This document shows, piece by piece, positions 33,364 to 45,047 of a stretch of 64,000 bases of DNA (positions are counted from its first letter, which is position 1; every line of letters starts with the position of its first letter). Both the position numbers and the translations under genes were made by a program. The stretch lies in contig ML976992.1 of the NCBI GenBank assembly GCA_010015675.1, forward strand, positions 2,730 through 66,729, given 5' to 3'. The notes beneath the pieces are model-generated. The model was given only the letters and a program-made list of their open reading frames with translations. It was not told where the DNA came from and did not search any database. The stretch comes from Byssothecium circinans. Taxonomy: Eukaryota; Ascomycota; Dothideomycetes; Pleosporales; Massarinaceae.

Positions 33364-34577
33364 TGTCTACCTTAAAGTGGTGAGGTGGAGTGACGTGTTC
33401 GGTGCCAGGGACCGGGGTGCAGGGTGTTCGAATAACATGAAGGATGGATGGACGGTCCGGTGCGATTCGATACGGTACGGCTAGGGAACTTGCGGGTCAG
33501 ATACGCGAGGGGAGCGTGTGTCTGTTTCCCGGTGCGTGGTGCGGTGCGTTGTGCGATCATGCAATAGTAGCTGAGGCGAGATGGGATGGCGGCGCGGTTG
33601 TGGTGTGGTGTGCTTGTAAGCGCGGTGATGACTGATGGATGCACGGCTTGTGCCGCCGCGTCGCACTGTACTGTACTGTAGGGCGGGCGACTCGTTCCTG
33701 CATATTCTGTAGGTGGAAATTCTGGGCTCTTGAGCCAGTTACGACGGCTCTTTGATCGCCTTTTCTCTTCTTTTCTGGTTCTCGGTTTATAATGGGAAGG
33801 TTGGGGGTACGGTGGTTGGTCAGGTAGCGGGCCGGTTGCTCGTTCATTTTTCGAATGCTTTGGGGTATTAAGTGGTTGGTTGGAGTTGTCGTATTGCTAT
33901 CTACTAATTTGGAAAAGTCAAAAGGATGGCTTGAAGGATGGCTTGGATCGAATTGCAGAGGGTGGTCGAAAGGGATGTACTACTCAATGGAGAGGAACTG
34001 CACATCTGGAATGGACTGGAATTCCAACCCGTAGCCCACTCGAGTCTTAAGCGGCGAAACAGTGCGAACATTTTCTTAAAACAACATAAGTAATTGCACG
34101 AAGTGTGGTGGTGTCATTGATTTTCGAATAAGGATCGTGCCAAGGGTACTTTTTCACGTTACTCGCAATAGAGAAAATCTATAGGGGTTCAATTGGTTGG
34201 GAATAGGTTTCCGCATGTACTAAAGTGTGTGTGTGACAATGTGGGCAACACGCTATTGTCGTGGATTTTAGTCTCGTGAGAAACACCGTTGCTGACGTCT
34301 TTTACTGGATTGATTGTGTTGCTGGGCGCGCTATCAGGCGCTGGATGTTGATGTTGTGTCGACACTGGTCCTTTATGTATTGGGACGGGTAGAGGTTCCG
34401 AGTGCGCTGTGTGGTTGTAATGTGATTAATCGCGGAAAGAGGGTGAAAAGGTGGAGGGCGAAAGTGGTTCGCTAAGTGATCTTTTTCACCAAGACCGAAG
34501 ACTTTACTGGATTCGTGTGTAATTTTGCTTGAGAAATTACATGTGCATCCTAAAGAGAAACCATGCTCGGCGACTTA

Positions 34578-34620
34578 CAGTGCCAAGACAAAAGTATCCG
34601 GACCATCTAAATTGAGCAAA
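34578..34620 (+). repeat. Left terminal inverted repeat of the mariner element
   Basis: 43 bp beginning CAGTGCCAAGACAAAAGTAT and ending GAGCAAA, preceded by the target TA. It pairs with the right repeat with five transition differences. Confidence 0.93.
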
Positions 34621-34692
34621 TCGTACCCAAACTTCAACACCACCTACCACCACCAATCCTTACTCGATTTACGCGTTTTTTACGTCAAATTG

Positions 34693-35829
34693 ATGGCGCC
34701 GCCTCATACTACCCTCCGCCGGTCCTTTTTAGGCGATATATCGCGTGCGCGCCCACCTAAGAAAGAGCTAAGCCCACACCTACGCGCGGCTATACTCAGC
34801 GCGGTTGAGAACCGCGTCAAGCCCAAGGTAATCCAGGATACGTTTCGCGTCAGCAAATCAACCTACTACGACACTATAAAGAGATGGAATGAGCACGGGA
34901 AAATAACCTCATTACCGCGTAAAGGAGCTCCAAAGAAAATAGGTGCTCGGGATGAGCGTCGCCTACTGCGGATCGTTCGCCAGTATCCGCGTATAGAGTA
35001 CGCAAAGCTGAAAGCAGAGGCTATTGGTATGCCTAACGTTTCCTCTAGAACGCTCTCTCGCCTACTAAAAAGGCATGGTATAAAGAAGTGGGCCGCGAAA
35101 CTACGGCCAGCGCTTTCTCCATTAGACGCCCGTAACCGCCTTCGGTGGGCGCGTCTCAACCGCTCTACAAGCTGGGCACGCGTCAAGTTTTCCGACGAGT
35201 GCTTAGTAGAGAGAGGACGCGGTAAGAAACGCGTATGGGTATTTCGTACACCTCAGCAGAAGTGGTATAAGGAGATGATTGAGCCTAAGGCTAGGCAATC
35301 AGTACTACGCCAGATGTTTTGGGCAGCTATTTGGCTAGGGGGAAGGAGTGAGTTGATTGCTATGGAACGCGTCGGAGGCTCACGTGGCTACACCTCTACC
35401 TCATACACTAATACACTAGAGGATGGCCTACTACCCTGGAATGAGCCGGAGGAGGAGGACTTCTTTAATCAAGAGGAGGATGAGTATGAGCCCTACTTAT
35501 TCATGCAGGATAACGCTCCTATCCATAACTCGCGAGAAACCACCGATTGGCTTAACGCGCATGAAATCGAGGTTATTGATTGGCCGCCGTACTCACCAGA
35601 CATCAACCCTATCAAGCATCTCTGGTGGCTACTAAAGCAGAAGCTAGTTGAATTGTTTCCTAACCTTGAAGGCCAGGGCTTCAGGGGAGTCGATAAAGAT
35701 CATTTTACTCAGTGCGCTCAAGAAGCGTGGAGAGCAATACCACAGGCTAGTATTGACAGGCTTATTGAGAGCGTACCACGGAGGATTCGAGCAGTTATCC
35801 AGGCTAGAGGCTGGCAAACAAAGTACTGA
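34693..35829 (+). CDS. Tc1/mariner (IS630-type) transposase with Lys for catalytic Glu
   Basis: Cut-and-paste transposase of the IS630-Tc1-mariner superfamily, 378 aa from the ATG at 34693; the frame is open a further 56 codons upstream. An N-terminal helix-turn-helix pair binds the terminal repeats (VIQDTFRVSKSTYYDTIKRW, about 45-64; SRTLSRLLKRHGI further on). The DDE domain shows the first Asp in VKFSDECL, the second in MQDNAPIHNSR, and the third position in SPDINPIKHLW. Exactly 34 residues separate the second Asp from Lys at codon 35614-35616, where active DD34E enzymes have Glu (NPIEHLW). The frame has no stop or frameshift, but this copy is predicted to be catalytically inactive. It could still bind terminal repeats. 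Confidence 0.9.
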   Translation: MAPPHTTLRRSFLGDISRARPPKKELSPHLRAAILSAVENRVKPKVIQDTFRVSKSTYYDTIKRWNEHGKITSLPRKGAPKKIGARDERRLLRIVRQYPRIEYAKLKAEAIGMPNVSSRTLSRLLKRHGIKKWAAKLRPALSPLDARNRLRWARLNRSTSWARVKFSDECLVERGRGKKRVWVFRTPQQKWYKEMIEPKARQSVLRQMFWAAIWLGGRSELIAMERVGGSRGYTSTSYTNTLEDGLLPWNEPEEEDFFNQEEDEYEPYLFMQDNAPIHNSRETTDWLNAHEIEVIDWPPYSPDINPIKHLWWLLKQKLVELFPNLEGQGFRGVDKDHFTQCAQEAWRAIPQASIDRLIESVPRRIRAVIQARGWQTKY

Positions 35830-35924
35830 ATTAATACAACACTATTTCGACCCTCCCTGATCACCATTGTGAGCGATTACCCATACAAAACTGATCGTGG
35901 TGGGTATTTTCTGTGGTTGGTGGT

Positions 35925-35967
35925 TTCGCTCAATTTGGATGGTCCGGATACTTTTGTCCTAGTACTG
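35925..35967 (-). repeat. Right terminal inverted repeat of the mariner element
   Basis: Reverse complement begins CAGTACTAGGACAAAAGTAT and ends GAGCGAA. It is followed by the target TA at 35968-35969 and then 21 nt before the DIS3 stop codon. Confidence 0.93.
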
Positions 35968-35990
35968 TAAACCATGTAGCACATGATCGC

Positions 35991-38900
35991 TCAAAGGAGC
36001 GTCAACTTGACCTTCCTCTTTCCCGTACTCGCCTCAATCTCATCCGTAATCCTAACCGTAACCTTCTCGAACAGCTCTACATCCCTCTTTACATCCCCCT
36101 TAATCCTCAACACATAATTCTCCGCATCGAATTCAGCTTCCGGTTCCGGCGTCACCAGATCCCTCAGCCTGATCAAGCTCTCGATACCGAATCGCGGCAC
36201 AAAGACAACGAAACCGTTCGAGAATACCTTCATCACGAAGCCATCTTCATTGACGTCTTTGCCCTTGAGTGCTTGACCGACGTAGTATTCGATGGATGCG
36301 CGGCCAGCCATCTGCGCGTTGCGGTGACGCACATTGATGTTCTTGCAAACACCTTCGAGCTTGGATTTCGATTGGAGAGAGGCATCTAGAGCTTCGTAGT
36401 CGATGGCTGCGGCGAGTTGGCGATGGGCTTCCAGATCGGCGTAGCGACGAATTGGAGAAGTGAAATGTGTGTAAATCTCGCTCGCAAGTCCGTAATGTCG
36501 GAACTCAGGGTAGGCTTGGGTACCAGCGCAGAAGTACTCGGCGGACATCATGCATCGCGTGGCCATGATCCTGACGAGTGTGTTGAAAAATGGTTCGTTC
36601 GGTACGACGCATGTATCCAGAGAATCAGCTACGGCTTTTGAACTGTCGCTGCGGAGCTCGAGACCCTTCTTAACTTTGAGCTGGTTGGCGAGTTCTTCAA
36701 AGTTCGATTTGGGCGGTGCGGCGTGGCGACGCAGAAGGGCGGTCTGGGGGAAGGCTTCGTAGTTCTTCGCTGCCACGCTAATATTGGCGAGCAACATGAA
36801 CTCTTCGACGAGCGAGTTGGTGTCGAGAAGCTTCTTTGTCTGGACATCTACTGGGTCAGAAGTCTCAGACTCGGTCTGCACCTTCACTTCTGGAGATGCT
36901 AAATTAAGAGCGCCTGCATCGTATCGCTTCTGCTTCAGTTTCTTCGAAAGCATCAATAATGTCCTCATGCCATTGGTCAGTTCATCTTGCTGTGAATCGT
37001 CATCTATCCGAATCTGCGCTTGCTCGTAGCTAAAGGCTTCCCTTGAGCGAATGACCGATTTTGTGAATTGGGAGGCGACAATATCGGCATCCACTGTGAT
37101 CTCCCAGAGCACCGAGAAAGCATAACGTTCTACGTATGGCTTCAGCGAGCAAAGATCCGTGCCGAGAAGCATTGGCAGCATGTCGATGCGCTTGTCGACT
37201 AGATAGACTGTGGTTCCTCGTTGGCTAGCCTCCTTGTCCATGGCGTTGTTCGGCATGACGAAGTGCGACACGTCCGCAATATGCACACCGACTTCAAAGT
37301 TTCCATTTGGCAACTTTCGTGCATGAAGCGCGTCGTCGATGTCCACACACCCGGGAGGGTCGATACTGCAGACAATGAGGTCGCGAAGATCTCGGCGCCC
37401 CTTCCAGCCTGGATCGTCAGTACTTGCTGGTACTTTCCAATCGTGTCCTTCCACTGGCAAGCAATCTAAGACGGTTTTGGGGAATGGTTTGTATTGCACA
37501 TCCCACTCCAGTAGAAGAGCCTCGGTCTCTGCACCCTTTGATTCGAGCTCTCCCAACGACCGAACAAAATGACCCATCGGATAGCGAGAGTCTCGCTCCC
37601 AAGAGTCTATCGTGGCCAAAATACGCTGACCCACGAGCTCTCCAGCTTGCCGTGTTCGTATTCTAATCTTTGGCACGCGTTTGTCCATGGGTACCAGGAA
37701 GACCATTTGCTGGGTTCTGCTCGACTTTGATGTTGACCGCACAGAGTCGCGATCGATGTGACCAACATACTGTCGCCAGTTGCGCTTCACAATACCCACC
37801 ACCCGAGCAGTTGGTTGAGGTTTGCCTTCGGAGCTTTGGCCGTGCGCCTTCTTCACCTCTTCTTGCAGTGCTTTTCGCTCTCGCTCGGACGAAATGTTCT
37901 CGCCATCTTCGATTTCGGGGTTATCATTCTTGTTCAAAGTTTCCTCTTCGATGATCTTAGTTGATGGAGCCTTCCATTGCTCCTGTGGAAGAACTTCGAC
38001 GACGACAACATCTCCAGACACGGCGCGATTACCGTTCTCACGACCGAGTACCAGTAACGACTTGTCGAATGAGGGTACGTGTACAGATCCTTCCAGGTAG
38101 TTGTATGGTGAGACGTTGAAAATGCCCTGGTGCATGGTTCCGGATTTTACTCCGGTCATCATCTTTGAGATGGTGTAGTGCTCTGGATAGAAGACTTCAG
38201 CTTTCTTCGACCGGACCTCTCGCTGATCCTGGGCGGCACTGATCATGTCTAAGAGCTCGTCCGCATTCTCCAGCCCAACCACAAAATCAGACACTGCGGC
38301 TTGTTAGTAACGAGGTGATATGTGAGTGCACTTCAACGTACATGTAATGGCGGGAATGCTCTCTGCTTTAGCTTTGTTCAGGTTATCTCTATCGTCCGTG
38401 ATCATCACGATAGAGGGAATACGCGTCTGCTTCTTGCTCCTCGCTTTGATAGCTGCTGTGATGTGTTGATTGTACCACTGCACTGCCTGTCGCACAGATC
38501 TGTCATTTCGATCGTTGATTGACTCTTTTGCTTCTCGCGCAACGTATGTCTCTTGCCGGAACTCGTTGAAGAAGACATAAAATCGCTTGCCCTCGTTCTT
38601 TGTGAGGGCTATCAAACGATGGTACAACGGCAGCGAGCGGTTTTTGACCTCCTCCAGCACTGTCTGCAAAACAATGACATCGTGAAATGCGGTCTCGACT
38701 TCAAATAGATCCATACCAGACAGGAAGGCATTCGTGTCAGGAACGAGATATTGGCCATTGGGGAAGCTCTTTGACCCGGCCGGGGTATCTGAGAGGACGA
38801 ATGGTGCAGCTTTGTTCGTGTAATCCTTGGGCGCAATATCCAGGCATGCTCTACATAAGTTCGATGAGCAGGGGATGTCCTGTCGCAGGTACAACTCTCG

Positions 38901-39011
38901 CACAATCTTTTGCACCTTGCCGCTTTTGGTGGATCGCACGTAGACCTTGCTGGAGAGATTGGACGCGCCGCGGTCGGCCGCGGTTGACCGCTTCAAACTG
39001 AAGTGCTCCAT
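35991..39011 (-). CDS. DIS3: Exosome 3'-5' exoribonuclease DIS3/Rrp44
   Basis: Catalytic subunit of the RNA exosome, with 3'-5' exonuclease and endonuclease activities in nuclear and cytoplasmic RNA decay. Two exons (39011-38342 and 38293-35991; 48-nt intron) give 990 aa, the usual length. The N-terminal CR3 motif has Cys48, Cys53 and Cys56 (DIPCSSNLCRAC). The PIN domain has its acidic residues in VPDTNAF (Asp92), VLEEVKN, NDRNDRS and TDDRDN. Two cold-shock domains lead to the RNB domain, whose catalytic Asp cluster is in SIDPPGCVDIDDALH (about 534-547). The C-terminal S1 domain ends GKRKVKLTLL. All nuclease residues I can check are present. Divergent from the V-ATPase H gene; its 3' flank is interrupted by the mariner element 21 nt after the stop. 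Confidence 0.93.
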
Positions 39012-39291
39012 CTCTTTTACTTTGGATCCCCGAATGTCTGTCGGCGCCGGTGGCGTTGCTGATGTTGGGTTTGTTCGAGGTTCTGCAGTGCCAAGATATC
39101 AAAGTCGAGATACAGCTAGCGGCGGAGCTAGCTTCTTATGGATAGCATAGCAGATGACGACGGCGTCGCAGCTTGGTCTGGTGGGCGTATAGCACCAAGC
39201 AACTCTCGAAGCTTCAACACGCCCATCACCGGCTGCCGCATAGTCCCCAAACTTCTTCCCGCTTGCAATAACCGTCGAAGGGCTCGCCACC
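39012..39291. promoter_or_regulatory. Divergent promoter, DIS3 / V-ATPase H, with inverted repeat
   Basis: 280 bp between the two start codons. A perfect 7-bp inverted repeat (AGCTAGC at 39114-39120, GCTAGCT at 39127-39133, 6-base loop) lies near the middle and could be a binding site or chance. No TATA box seen. Confidence 0.35.
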
Positions 39292-40851
39292 ATGTCGCTG
39301 GATCCCCCCGCCTACCTCTTCACCATCCAGGCCAACATCCGCACGCGGCCAATATCATGGGAGGGTGCCATGCGGGCGAAGACCATTACCGACTCAGACC
39401 TGCAGAAGATCAAGTCAATTGACAAGGTGCGAAAAGAAGATCGTAAACAGCGTATCGAGGCCGATGTGCAGAGCTTCGTATCGCTGCTACTGGGCGGAAA
39501 CGGGTCGCAGAGCATCTTCGAGGCCGCTGCAAAGCGTCAGGACATTGTACAGTACATGCTGGTGCTGACGGAGGATCTCATCAACGGTATATGACATGTA
39601 GAAGCGTCTCATGGCACAGCTAACCTCTGCTAGACAGCCCCAGCCTCACCACAGCTCTCACCCAGCACCCCACGCCCTTTAAGCCTTTCCTCCCCCTCCT
39701 GAAAGCCTCACCGAACGTCGAAGATCCTATTCCTCTTCTCACATCCTCGGTGCTATCCAAGTTTCTCTCTTTCGCCCTTACACAGCCTTCCAAGAATGCC
39801 TCGCAAATCGATGAAGCACTGCCACAACTATACAACTACTTATCCGCCCTTGCTAAGAGCTCGGATGCCGGCCTGCAGGACATCGCGGTTCAGGAATACT
39901 CTGCGGTATTGCGAAACAAGACGTCTAGAGAGCTCTTTTGGAAGCAGAGGAAAGACACACTGAATCCGCTCGTGGACATTTTGCGTGCTGCATCAGGCGC
40001 AACCAAGGATCAAGATTCAACCCTAGGGAATGGAAGCTCTGGGAGCGTTCGTAGCGTGCCAGAAGGCCTCTCGGGCGGCGTTGGGCTGCAGCTTCTCTAC
40101 CACGTGTTGCTGGTGATATGGCAGTTGAGCTTCGAGGGTGAGCTGGTCGGAGACGGGCTACAGGAGTACGCTGCCATTTAGAATACCCCATTCGATTACG
40201 ATACTGACACGCTGCAGTGAGCACGAGATTGTGACCCTGTACACACATCTACTACGGCTCTCGCCGAAGGAGAAAACGACCCGCCTTCTACTGTCCACCC
40301 TCCTTAATCTCCTTACCTCAAACCGCCAGACGCTCCTTCCTGCCGCTGTGCTCGCCCGCCTTCCCGCCTTACTTACGACTCTGAAGTCGCGCCATCTGAC
40401 CGATGAAGACGCTTTGGAGGATCTCAAGTCTCTCGATGAGCTCCTAGAAGACTACACGAAAACCCAAACCACCTTCGACGAGTACGCTGCCGAAGTACGC
40501 ACGGGCCACCTGCGCTGGTCACCGCCGCACCGCAACCCGACCTTTTGGCGCGAAAATGCTCGTCGTATCTTCGAAGAAAATAAGGGTGAACTGCCCCGCA
40601 AACTTGCTGAGATTCTATCGAAAGACTGGGAAAATGACAAGCAAGTGTTGGCTATTGGTTGCAACGACGTGGCATGCTTGGTGAAGGAAGTGCCAGAGAA
40701 GCGGTACCAACTTGAAAAGTTGGGATTGAAAGGCAGGGTAATGGAGCTTATGCAGGAAGCGGATGAAAGTGTGAGATGGGAAAGCCTTAGGGCTGTTGGT
40801 GAATGGCTGCGGTATAGCTTTGAGTCGAAGAGTGATCTGCCCATGCGATAG
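39292..40851 (+). CDS. VMA13: V-type proton ATPase subunit H (Vma13)
   Basis: Regulatory subunit of the peripheral V1 sector; it couples V1 to Vo for vacuolar acidification and silences ATPase activity of free V1. Three exons (39292-39586, 39634-40165, 40218-40851) give 486 aa, close to yeast Vma13. The N-terminal armadillo-like part begins MSLDPPAYL and contains NIRTRPISWEG and GLQLLYHVLLVIWQLSFE. The C-terminal domain has LRLSPKEKTTRLLLSTLLNLL, LRWSPPHRNPTFWRENARR and the terminal ADESVRWESLRAVGEWLRY. Introns of 47 and 52 nt restore LINDSPSLTT and GLQDEHEIV. The start has a good context (CACCATGTC). Confidence 0.93.
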
Positions 40852-43800
40852 ATCGTTCAAGTGTAGATTATCTTGGATGAGCTGAATATATGTATGTACC
40901 CTTTCTTCAGTATAACCAGCCATGGCCTACCTATATATGCATGCCTACAGTTAGGTTTGAACCACGAGCCCACAAATATTTGTGCCCAAACGAGTGTTTT
41001 CTCTTCCGCCCTAGAGAAATGATGGCATCAATGTTACAGTGGTGTGATAACAGAAGTAATGCTAAGCTACACTGATATATATGTCTGAGTCGTCGACCTG
41101 TTGTGCTATCTGGAGGTGAATGCCCGGGTACTCGTTCAACGTATCCGACTTCTCATCTTGGACGAAGCAATGAGAAACTTTGATTTGGAACAGGGCTTCA
41201 TCTACTTCAGAGCCCGTTCTCTACAACGCTATCCTCAGCTGGAATAAGGCGGACCGGACACTAAGTCTGATCCTGATTGACCGATGCAATCCCTTGACGA
41301 TACAAGACAACTCATTCGCATAGTGAGGAAGTGACGCCCATGCTACTCAAAGCGTTGGAAACCCAAGCCTCGAAGCTTAGCAAAGACCACATCGTCGGCT
41401 CTGGAATCTCTCTAATGGTAGGACTGCTTGTTTTCGCCAATGTATATCTCCAGAAGCTCAAGAAAATGCTCTCGTTCTCATGTCGAAAGCTGCATCGTCC
41501 ACGTCGTCAGAGTTATGGGCCCCGAACCTCTGAGACTAATCGAACCGTCTTCGTTTGATGGGAGAGAACGTGTCAAATGGACAATGGACATGTCGCAGCG
41601 TGGATGCTTCAACAGCTTTTAAGAAGCTGCCACAGGATATGGTTAGGGAGGTATCGAGGAATCAATATGGTGGTTCTATGCGTCTTGATTTGGTGACGGG
41701 TGGAGACAGCGCTGAGCCGTGAAGCGTACCGCGAAAACGGAAAGTATGAAAGTGAGATTAGAAGCCGGAGCAGTATGAGAAGGACAATGGACTGGGAATT
41801 TCCCTTTCCCTCGGAAGTCTTCTATCCGGGTCTAATAGAGGGACTGGAGTGAACGGTGATGAACTCTGGTTTGGAACAGTATTTTATGCTGTTGATGCTT
41901 TGACGAAGAGGTAAGGGCTGGAGATCAGGCTGGAAGATAACATGTAAGATGACCAAAACAGCGGTGCTGATAGCCTGAGCTCACCTTGTTAACCCAGTCA
42001 CGTTTGAAAATAGAAGGAAGAAGATCAAGTGTCGAAATCTCCGCATCGCGGGCTTATTCTACGCTGGGAAAGAAGCTGATCGCACCACCCATCATCTCCC
42101 ATGATTCGAGATCGATGCTCCTCATCCTTGTGTTCTCACGAACACACACGTGGAGATTTGAAGAAGGGTAAAACATAGCATATGCCAACGTCTACAACCA
42201 TTAACATCCCTTATTCCCTTTCACTCCTCGCTCCAATACCTTAGCGCCACTTTCGTCTTCTTCACCATGTACGTGTCCGCACTCGGTATAAATATCGGGC
42301 ATGTCAGACGAGAAACTCTGGGAATATTGAGCACGAGCAGTATCGAAGCGTTCATGTTTTTAAGATCCATACTCTCCAAACTTTAAAGCCTTGTGGCGTG
42401 GAACGCGGCATATGTATGGATACCCACAGGCCAACTTCCGGAACTTGTAAAAGCCTCTCATTCATGAGTGTCAAAACTGCCTGTCCTGTTTGAGAGGTGT
42501 GTAAGCGCCACCGTACCCGAGTCTGGGTCGTTGTCGGTTCGGTGCGGATCGTCCTTGTTGCAGCGCGTCTCGGAGTATTTTATGACTCATGTCTATATCT
42601 TCTGCCGTGAGATTCATAGTGCAGGTCACGTTCAGCGGAACTTGCATATGTATGTGCATCCTGATTGATGCGTGGTGCGTGGTGCATGTGCAAGTTTGCC
42701 CTGCGGAGGCATATGGAGGGTATCGGTGTAGGTTCAGATTCTATGGGTGTTGCCATAGTCTCGGGATCTTTGGACCAGTCGTGTGCTACTCGATAGTTGC
42801 ACATGTAGAGTGTGTGGTACAATGAGGTACAGCACGAGGAATTGGTACGACTGTTTCAAGCCACTGCGATCGACTTCCTATTGTAGAAAGCAATTGTAGC
42901 TCCATGACAACAGCTTCTATCAGTCATCGTACGAAAAATTCCAAAATTCTACAGTTAGTAGTGAGGGAACATGGATTATAGGTGGATTTGCTAGAAAGTG
43001 GAGACTATCTGCTGAGTTCAGGGCTGGTCCCACAGTTCGCAAAAACCAAAAATCAGACAGGAGAGCGAGTTTTTGGAAAAGAAACGACGGCCGCGGAGCC
43101 ACTTGAGATGGTCAACGAACCGTTACCGCGGAGCGGAAGCTGAACGTGCTCAATATTTCGAGGCTATCGCAAAAGCAATTCTTGAGCCCTCATGCCTACC
43201 TCACCCTCACGACCCTCACGGCTCTCAACCCATGCACACATATTCATAGCAACAGTCAATACATCCATCCCAGAACAAGACAAGCACACGGTCAGCCCCG
43301 TGCCGTACTTTAGCACGAACTCCTCATCAACCCCTCGCCAACGGCGACCTCCTGCACCTCGATCACCAAGCACGCAACAGCCGACAAAAGCTACCCAAGG
43401 TACGAGAATAAGCCAGAGGGCACTCCACTCGTACCATGGTTGCCAAAGTGTTGAGGTTCAACATGTTTTTTTTCCCTGTCGGACGCAGGTTAATCCGCTC
43501 CGCTTACGTAATCGTTCATCCTAAGTCGTTCGAGTTCTGAGGCCGGTGCGCCTCATCGTGTTTTTTCCTTGTGTTGATACCCTACTGTACTCAGTACTAG
43601 TGGCGATGATTGCTCCTTCTTTGATAAGCCAGAGGGCTCCGCGGAACCTATTCACCACTTTCGCAGAGTCAAGGGTTGGCGCTTGTCAGCTCTTTAGGCA
43701 ACTGCATAGGATTACGCATGTCGTGATCTTGGAGTTCTTGTGGTCACATCCCCTCCCTAGATATTGGAGAACCATTCGGAGATGCTCCGACGGGATGAGG

Positions 43801-45047
43801 TTTGTAGGCTGCGTTGATGCGATGCGATGTGAAAGCGTTGAGCTAGTGAATACCACGGTATCTCGGTGAAATTAGCGCTGTGATTAGGAGTCGAAGGCTT
43901 GCATGATAATCGCTAGGTGATATTTGTGTGGGGAAGGCTATTTGAGACGGCTTGTGACCATGAGATGGGTTTGGTTTGGGAATTTAAGTTTATGAATGAG
44001 ATCTTGACAGGGCCTCGGAGCGGGCCGGTGGCAGTTTCCGAAGGGGAGGATGGATGTATCGTTTGGATTTATTGGAGGAGGAAAGTTCGAGCCTAACATG
44101 TAGGCTCGTCGACGGGTTGAAGGCATGGCCACGCCTGCACTAGATAAGTGCCATCGATGTCATGCTTGACTACCTGTTCCACGTACGGAAAGACGTGATT
44201 TCTCTTTTTAACAAATCCAATAGATATGGACGACGGAAAAGGAACGAAAATGGACTCAGCCACACGTCCGAAGCGCTCACAATATTGGAAGGCTTCAAGG
44301 ACCTCCCCAATGTATACATTAAGTTAGGTACCTGGAACCCACACCGACGAACTCCGCCGCAGTAGCACCTACAATGGTACCCCGCATCTCCACCACCCAC
44401 GATTCCACCGCTCGTACTCCGCAAGCGCTTACAACACGCAAGTTACACGACTTCCATTAAAAAAAGAAGGAAATCAAGATCTGTGTAACACTTCCTAATA
44501 CCGAGCGCTTGCAGATGCGACCTGTCTCCGTGCTGCTGCAGTGCATCGCAGAACCAGATGCTGCATGCAGTGTGCGTCCTGCAGCTGCATCATGTGCGCC
44601 GTTGCACATCGACTGCAGTATCGATTCCGTCTACCCCCTGTTCTTATCATTGATAGAACCACCGTATTACCCCGAAGTATATTGCGTTGGTAGTATAGTT
44701 CGCGGGGTGGCGGATATCCCATATCCCACACCAAGAATTAATATATTTTGGAGTTGGGGGGGAGGCGAGATGTCATGTGCAGTGGGTGTGGATTCTAGAC
44801 TGATGATCCATGCATGTGGTTGGGAGTGGAGCTGGACTCCGAGATAAGCGAGAAAAGGTTCCGCACTGCTTGGAGGATACAAACATAGTAGGAGTAACTG
44901 ACAGCCTGCTAGTATGATATAAAAAAGTGGCTTGTTTGGAGAAGTATATACAAATGGAATAAAAAGTATGTGCAAGAATGATAAAACGCTCTCTCTCTCT
45001 CGCCTTCTCCCAAAAATCCAATCCTCCTATCACAGGCCGGTAACACT
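40852..45047. other. Gene-poor interval
   Basis: 4.2 kb in which every frame is short (under about 115 codons) and none shows domain or signal-peptide features. Base composition is moderately AT-rich with some GC-rich patches (about 43160-43400). No transposon ends, tandem arrays or tRNA found by eye. A short CT run lies at about 44989-45003, just past the metalloprotease-like gene. Confidence 0.4.

Larger units (their letters stand above)
31633..34577. other. Intergenic DNA, RSC7-type gene to mariner element
   Basis: 2.9 kb with no supported gene. It holds the probable 3' end of the RSC7-type gene, a hexanucleotide repeat at 33031-33081, a G-run cluster at 33336-33363 and a short ACTGT repeat at about 33666-33684. 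From about 33840 to the element the DNA turns AT-rich with many stops. It may contain the original downstream region of DIS3, displaced by the insertion. Confidence 0.4.
34578..35967 (+). mobile_element. Complete Tc1/mariner element, 1,390 bp
   Basis: A full DNA transposon bounded by 43-bp terminal inverted repeats (34578-34620 and 35925-35967), each starting CAGT, and flanked on both sides by TA (34576-34577 and 35968-35969), the target-site duplication typical of Tc1/mariner. Inside is one long transposase frame. The two repeats match at 38 of 43 positions, and all five mismatches are transitions. The right end lies 21 nt plus the TA from the stop codon of DIS3, which is transcribed towards the element. 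Confidence 0.93.
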
